A DNA stretch of 64,000 nucleotides, from NCBI RefSeq assembly GCF_009193355.1, contig NZ_WBVT01000009.1:1-64000 (forward strand). Reading direction: 5' to 3'. A program made the position numbers and the translations under genes. Each line of letters opens with the position of its first letter. The first letter of the stretch is position 1. This document shows, in pieces, positions 59,653-64,000 of the stretch. This DNA is from Bifidobacterium leontopitheci. GTDB taxonomy: Bacteria; Actinomycetota; Actinomycetes; Actinomycetales; Bifidobacteriaceae. The notes beneath the pieces are model-generated. The model was given only the letters and a program-made list of their open reading frames with translations. It was not told where the DNA came from and ran no database searches.

Positions 59653-61731
59653 TCACGCGATCACATATGTGTTCGCGTGGAAGTCGCACGTGACCGCCGA
59701 GCCGTCGGCGAACTGCGAACGCTGCACGAGCGGGTCGCCGCCCACGAAATCGTGACGCACCAGCTCCTGCATGCCCACCTTCTCATGGAAGTCGGCGACC
59801 GCGCGGCACCGTTCGATGTCGTTCTCGGTGCGGACGCGCGCCGCCTCATCCATGTCGCCGTCCACGCCGATGTACGCGGCGTCGCGGATCAGATACGGCG
59901 CGCCGCCGTTGAGCAGCGCGTACAGCATGTAATCCTCGCCGCCGGCCACGCGCTCCATCATCCACGGCTCGATCACGCAGTCATGGTAGACGAGGTTGTA
60001 CAGCGGCACCGGCACACCCTGCCGCGGCGCGTCGGGCGAACGCATCTGGAAGTCGTACGGTGCGTAATGGCAGAACACGAGGCTCGGCACCGCCCAGTCG
60101 GAGACCTCCTCGGAACTGGAGAGGATGCCGTGCGAAAGCAGGTATTCGAAGCATTCCGCACGCCGCTCGTAACAGTCGCGCCGGCTCATGCGATGCTCCG
60201 GATTCGTGCATTCGTCGCCCTCGTTGCAGGTGAACACGTCAAGGTACGCGCAGTCGAGCCGCACGCCGTGCGCGGCGATCTCGCCGAAGTTGCGGCGCAC
60301 GTAGTCCGGCGCGAGCTCGGCGCACAGGTAGGTCTGGTGGCCGCCCGCCCAGCGCGCGTGCTCGGGGTTCGTGCCGTCCGCCTGCAGCACCGCGTTGCGG
60401 CGGTCGAACGTGGCGGCGGTGAAGTAGTAGTCGCGGTACTGGTCGTGCGTGCCGAACATGTCGCCCTGCGCGTGGATCGTGTCGACCAGCGACTTCATGC
60501 CGTCCCAGCCGCCGGCTTCGCGGCACGCCGGCAGATAGTCGGGATGCTCGTTGTCGTAGCCGGGCTGCGCCCAGCCGTCAAGATGCATGAACAGACGGCC
60601 GGCGCCCATCGCATGCAGCGTGCGCATCTGCTTTTCGCGTTGCGCGAACGTGACGAGCGAATCGTTCTTGCCGGGGTCCTGCGGATCGTAGAACGACGAG
60701 TCCGGCTGCACCTTCGTCTTGATGCCGACATGCACCCACGACCGGCCGATCAGGTCACGCACGGACGGGTTGCGCGCCGCCTTCTCGGCGAGCGTGCGCA
60801 GGCGGCCGCGCTCGTTCACCCAGCGGCGGTACTCCTTGCACACGGCCGTGTGGTCGGCGTGCGCGAGCAGTTTCAGGCGCACCACGCGGCGGTAGTCCAT
60901 GCGGCCGAGGCTCGGCTCGAACCACATGCCGACGTGCGTGGACGGGCCGCCGGCCGGATGGTCGATGCCGTAGCCGGCGTTCCACGGCGTCTCGCAGATC
61001 GCGATGTAGCCGTCGCCGCCCGCGAAGGCGGGGGTGCTGCTGTTGCCGGGCGTCGCGCTGTTGCCGGTGGTGCTGTTGCCGGACGTCGCCGCGCCGCGCA
61101 CCTGCGCGAACCACGGCATGTAGCCGCCGGCCGTCTCGAATCGGCCGTCGAACGCGATGTCCTTGGTCGTCACCGCGGTAGGCCAGTCGTTCGGAATCAT
61201 GACGCCCTGCTCGTGCGTGATGAGCGTGACGTCGCGGCTGGTCGGACGGTCGAACTCCATCGCGGCAGGCCACTTGACGGTCTGGATGTCGAGACCCGTC
61301 TCGTTGAGCGGAATCCACTCGAACAGCACGTCGCCGCTCGCGCGTTCCACCCACACCCACGTCTCGAAGGCGTACGCGGTGTTGCCAAAGCCGGTGTACG
61401 TGCTGACCACGCCGGCGCCGGTGCCGGTTTCGCGGCGGGCGTGCGCGATCGCGGCAGCGTCGGTGAACGCGAACGTGCCCTGTTTGGTGATCAGCTTCGG
61501 CGTGCAGGCGACATCGTCGGTTTCGGCCCATTCGGCGGGGGCGGGGGTGGGCGTGCTGGTGCCGGGCGTGCTGGACGCTTCGGCGGTCGCGCTGGACGCT
61601 GCTGTGGTCGCGCGGCTGAACGAGAAGCGGCCGGTGCGCGGGTCGAATCGCAGCGTGGTGCCGGCGACGGTGATCTCCGTACGCTGCGTGATCGGCTCAG
61701 GCGGCGCGACGGGCGTCAGTTCGATGGACAT
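59653..61731 (-). CDS. GH129-type alpha-N-acetylgalactosaminidase
   Basis: A 692-residue protein without signal peptide, so intracellular. It resembles the bifidobacterial GH129 enzymes (NagBb type) that release GalNAc from Tn-antigen-like mucin glycans. Recognisable segments are RLFMHLDGWAQPGYDNEHPD, RLDCAYLDVF with acidic D493 and D498, and SSSEEVSDW with E541/E542. The spacing of D498 to E541 fits the nucleophile to acid/base distance I recall for NagBb. An Ala/Ser/Thr/Pro-rich stretch near residues 40-70 and a Gly/Ser/Thr/Asn insertion at about 210-230 are low complexity. AGGAGG precedes the ATG. Family call fairly sure; activity untested. Confidence 0.75.
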   Translation of the reverse strand: MSIELTPVAPPEPITQRTEITVAGTTLRFDPRTGRFSFSRATTAASSATAEASSTPGTSTPTPAPAEWAETDDVACTPKLITKQGTFAFTDAAAIAHARRETGTGAGVVSTYTGFGNTAYAFETWVWVERASGDVLFEWIPLNETGLDIQTVKWPAAMEFDRPTSRDVTLITHEQGVMIPNDWPTAVTTKDIAFDGRFETAGGYMPWFAQVRGAATSGNSTTGNSATPGNSSTPAFAGGDGYIAICETPWNAGYGIDHPAGGPSTHVGMWFEPSLGRMDYRRVVRLKLLAHADHTAVCKEYRRWVNERGRLRTLAEKAARNPSVRDLIGRSWVHVGIKTKVQPDSSFYDPQDPGKNDSLVTFAQREKQMRTLHAMGAGRLFMHLDGWAQPGYDNEHPDYLPACREAGGWDGMKSLVDTIHAQGDMFGTHDQYRDYYFTAATFDRRNAVLQADGTNPEHARWAGGHQTYLCAELAPDYVRRNFGEIAAHGVRLDCAYLDVFTCNEGDECTNPEHRMSRRDCYERRAECFEYLLSHGILSSSEEVSDWAVPSLVFCHYAPYDFQMRSPDAPRQGVPVPLYNLVYHDCVIEPWMMERVAGGEDYMLYALLNGGAPYLIRDAAYIGVDGDMDEAARVRTENDIERCRAVADFHEKVGMQELVRHDFVGGDPLVQRSQFADGSAVTCDFHANTYVIA

Positions 61732-61913
61732 GCGTGTTGTTCCTCCTGGTTGGTGGGTTGGTGTTGGTCGGTCGATGCGAATCGGTTGGAACGGTGCAGA
61801 CTGGTAGGCCTGCCCTTTTGAGTGCGGGCCGGGTCTGTTGGCGGGCTGGAACGGTACGGGCCGAACTGGGCTGGCGGGCTGGTAGGCCTGCCCAGTTCAG
61901 TCCGCCAAACCTT

Positions 61914-62043
61914 CCTAAGATACACAATGTGCATCTTAGGGAGATAGCGGCATGGATTGTGCGCCCTAAGGTACACAATCCATGCCGCTCCTTCACGTTT
62001 TCCTCACAAAATTTCCCCAAGACGCACATTGTGCATCTTGGGG
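61914..62043. repeat. AAGATACACAATGTGCATCTT element, copy 2
   Basis: A 130-bp element with the palindrome TAAGATACACAATGTGCATC at one end, ATTGTGCGCCC...GGTACACAAT in the middle and GACGCACATTGTGCATCTTG at the other end. It lies upstream of the GH129 gene, as copy 1 lies upstream of the DUF2318 gene. Confidence 0.7.
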
Positions 62044-62064
62044 AGGGGGACGGGGTTCGTGACA

Positions 62065-62116
62065 TCACAGCGGGTGTCGGGCAGGCACGTACAGCCCTAC
62101 CCGACACCCGCTGTGA
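62065..62116. repeat. solo family-B hairpin with extended stem
   Basis: TCACAGCGGGTGTCGGG and CCCGACACCCGCTGTGA form a 17-bp stem around an 18-base loop. One arm of the family-B type without core; it may terminate the downstream-reading binding-protein gene. Confidence 0.65.
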
Positions 62117-62173
62117 CATCCGGTCAGCTGGCTGACAGCCGGCCGGACGCGGACTGATGGTCCACGCTCGTCC

Positions 62174-63811
62174 TTACTTCTTGGTCAGCGCGGTGAACAC
62201 CGGGCCGCCACCGTAGTCGAACTCGACGCCGGAGACGTTCGGCGTGCTCGCCGCGGTCGCGTTCTGGTTCCACAGGGGGATGGCCGGCAGATCCTGCAGC
62301 AGGATCTCCTCACCCTGCTGGTAGTACTTGTTCGCCTCGTCGATCGACGACGCCGACAGCGCCTTGTCCATGAGCGCGTCGAACTTCGGGTTCTTGTAGC
62401 TGCCAGTGTTCGCGCCCTTGCCGTCCGCCGCGCTGGAAGCGTACAGCTGGATCAGGTAGTTGTCGGCGGAGGGGTAGTCCGGGCCCCAGCCGCTGCGGTA
62501 CGCGGTGGTCATCTTGCCGGCGTCCACGTCGGCGAGGAACTCGGACGAGGTCGCCATCGCGGCGCCCTTGGCGGTGATGCCGAGCGTGTTCTTGATGGAG
62601 TTGCACACGGCCTCCACCCAGTTCTTCGCGTCGCCGTCGGCGTTGTACGCGATCTTGAACTCGCCGCTGAACTTGGAGATCGCGTCCGCCTTCGCCCACA
62701 GCTCCTTGGCCTTGGCCGCGTTGTAGGTCAGCACCTCGTTGCCCTTGAGGCTGTCGGAGTAGCCGCTGATCGGCTTGGCGAGGAAGTCGACGGCCGGCGT
62801 GGACGTGCCGTTGAAGATCTTCTCGGCGATGGTCTTGCGGTTGATCGCCATGGACAGGGCCTGACGGCGCAGGTTGCCCTCCTCGTTCTGACCGAAGTGC
62901 TCAAGCGACTCGGGGATGGTGAACGTCAGCGTGTTGCCGCCCGGCTGGTTGTACGCCTTGATGGAGCTGTCGTTCTGGAACGTGGACAGCTGCGTGGCGG
63001 GGATCGCGTTCGTGAAGTCGAGGTTGCCGCCCTTGAGGTCGGCGTACGCGGAGTCCGGCGACGTGTAGATCTTGAAGGTCAGGCCGTCGTTCTTGGCCAC
63101 GCGGTTGCCCTTGTAATCGGGGTTTTTCACCATCTCGATGCTGCGGTTGTGCGTCCACGACTTGAACTTGTACGGGCCGTTGCTCACCGGGTTCTCGCCG
63201 AACTTCTTCGGATCCTTGAACGCGGACTCGGGCAGCGGCATGTACGCGTGGCTGCCGGACTTGACCGGGAACGCGGAGTCGGACTGCGACAGCTTCACGT
63301 CGATCGTGTAGTCGTCGGGCGTGCTCAGGCCGGACAGCGTGGCCTTCGGATCGACGTCGGCGGCCTGCAGCGCGTCGTAGCCTTCGATGGTGTTGAAGAA
63401 GCTGGCGCTCGCCTGCTTGTTCGCGCTGTTGGCGGTGTAGTTCCACGCGTCCACGAAGGAGTGCGCGGTCACGGGCGTGCCGTCCGTGAACTTCCAGCCC
63501 TTCTTGATCTTGATGACGTAGTGGGTGGCGTTGTCGCTGGAGGTGATGCTCTGGGCGACCTCGTTGTGGATGCTGCCGTCGGAGCCGTAGGTGACGAGGC
63601 CCGCGAACAGCTGGTCGACGACCTTGCCGCCGCCGGCCTCGGTCGTGTTGCCCGGGAACAGCGGGTGCGCCGGCTCGCTGCCGTAGACGGAGATGATGTT
63701 GGAGCCGGCCTCGGTGCCGGAGCCGCTCGTGCTGCTGGTGCCGCAGCCGCTGAGCAGCATGACGATGGCTGCGCCCGCCGCAAGCAGCGCGGTGCCGTAC
63801 TTCTTCTTCAT
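62174..63811 (-). CDS. ABC transporter substrate-binding lipoprotein, oligopeptide type, paralogue
   Basis: A 545-residue family-5 binding protein with lipobox LSGC (Cys23). It is a clear paralogue of the protein encoded at 57725, sharing GWKFTDGTPVTA, FGENPVSNGPYKFKSW-like and NLRRQALSMAINR segments throughout. GGGAGG lies six bases before the ATG. No permease or ATPase genes are visible here, so it probably uses an importer encoded elsewhere or beyond the window edge. Different specificity from its paralogue is likely but not visible. Confidence 0.93.
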   Translation of the reverse strand: MKKKYGTALLAAGAAIVMLLSGCGTSSTSGSGTEAGSNIISVYGSEPAHPLFPGNTTEAGGGKVVDQLFAGLVTYGSDGSIHNEVAQSITSSDNATHYVIKIKKGWKFTDGTPVTAHSFVDAWNYTANSANKQASASFFNTIEGYDALQAADVDPKATLSGLSTPDDYTIDVKLSQSDSAFPVKSGSHAYMPLPESAFKDPKKFGENPVSNGPYKFKSWTHNRSIEMVKNPDYKGNRVAKNDGLTFKIYTSPDSAYADLKGGNLDFTNAIPATQLSTFQNDSSIKAYNQPGGNTLTFTIPESLEHFGQNEEGNLRRQALSMAINRKTIAEKIFNGTSTPAVDFLAKPISGYSDSLKGNEVLTYNAAKAKELWAKADAISKFSGEFKIAYNADGDAKNWVEAVCNSIKNTLGITAKGAAMATSSEFLADVDAGKMTTAYRSGWGPDYPSADNYLIQLYASSAADGKGANTGSYKNPKFDALMDKALSASSIDEANKYYQQGEEILLQDLPAIPLWNQNATAASTPNVSGVEFDYGGGPVFTALTKK

Positions 63812-64000
63812 GGAAACCTCCCTGATAGTGCTGGCCGGGCGGATGGTGCTGTCGCTCGGCCGGTGCTCGGAGCCACGATAGGAGGATTTAGTAAACTATG
63901 TATGCATATGCCCGTATGTCGGGCAGCCGGTGTCGCTGTGTTGCTCCGCACGCCGCCCCCGATGACGGGGGCTGCATTGCGAAGTGAGACTGAGGGCGGT

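Overview
The window is a chromosomal segment of a high-GC actinobacterium, almost certainly a Bifidobacterium. The signs are GC-rich codon use with AAGGAG/GGAGG ribosome sites, sortase-anchored multidomain surface glycosidases ending in LSKTG/LSRTG, a GH129-type alpha-N-acetylgalactosaminidase, an HPr/Enzyme I pair and a C69 dipeptidase. I cannot decide the species from sequence alone. No rRNA, CRISPR array, transposase or prophage gene is visible. One tRNA-Lys lies near 49.8 kb.

Layout. 0-2.2 kb: tmk-holB. 2.7-6.5 kb: a LacI regulator and the divergent PTS genes ptsH and ptsI. 6.5-8.8 kb: a gene-poor stretch full of hairpin repeats. 8.9-21.5 kb: a surface carbohydrate island with two very large GH30 (endo-beta-1,6-galactanase-like) enzymes flanking a convergent zinc metallopeptidase; matching LacI-type palindromes precede both GH30 genes. 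22.4-29.1 kb (minus strand): an ApbE flavin transferase and a two-gene operon for an RCC1-repeat secreted protein and a membrane protein. 29.6-31.1 kb: a GPH-type sugar transporter. 31.4-40.2 kb: a seven-gene iron-uptake locus (FTR1 permease, P19/Tp34-like lipoprotein, DUF2318 membrane protein, two MacB/FtsX-type permeases, ATPase, FMN-binding lipoprotein). The ApbE about 8 kb upstream may flavinylate the last protein. 41.0-46.4 kb (minus): two YhgE/Pip-type membrane proteins and a TetR regulator, with a long palindrome upstream. 47.2-49.7 kb: a small membrane protein, a HAD phosphatase and a lipoprotein. 50.6-55.3 kb (minus): an ECF-type transporter (S, T, fused double ATPase) followed by a ZinT-like protein. 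55.8-63.8 kb: a C69 dipeptidase, two paralogous peptide-type ABC binding lipoproteins and, between them, the GH129 enzyme.

The least ordinary content is outside or inside genes as repeats. (1) Several families of two-armed palindromic elements (about 87-101, 130 and 152 bp) have unrelated hairpin arms but seem to share a central motif resembling TTG(G/C)(A/G)A-N6-GG-N-TTT. (2) Tandem hairpin arrays of about 61-64 bp period occur at three loci. (3) REP-like elements are translated in frame inside an ABC permease, and a 152-bp inverted-repeat element inside the fused ECF ATPase. (4) Three copies of a short unit have a conserved -10-like box, a CU-rich anti-Shine-Dalgarno stretch and an intrinsic terminator, and look like a multicopy small RNA family. 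All repeat comparisons were made by eye.
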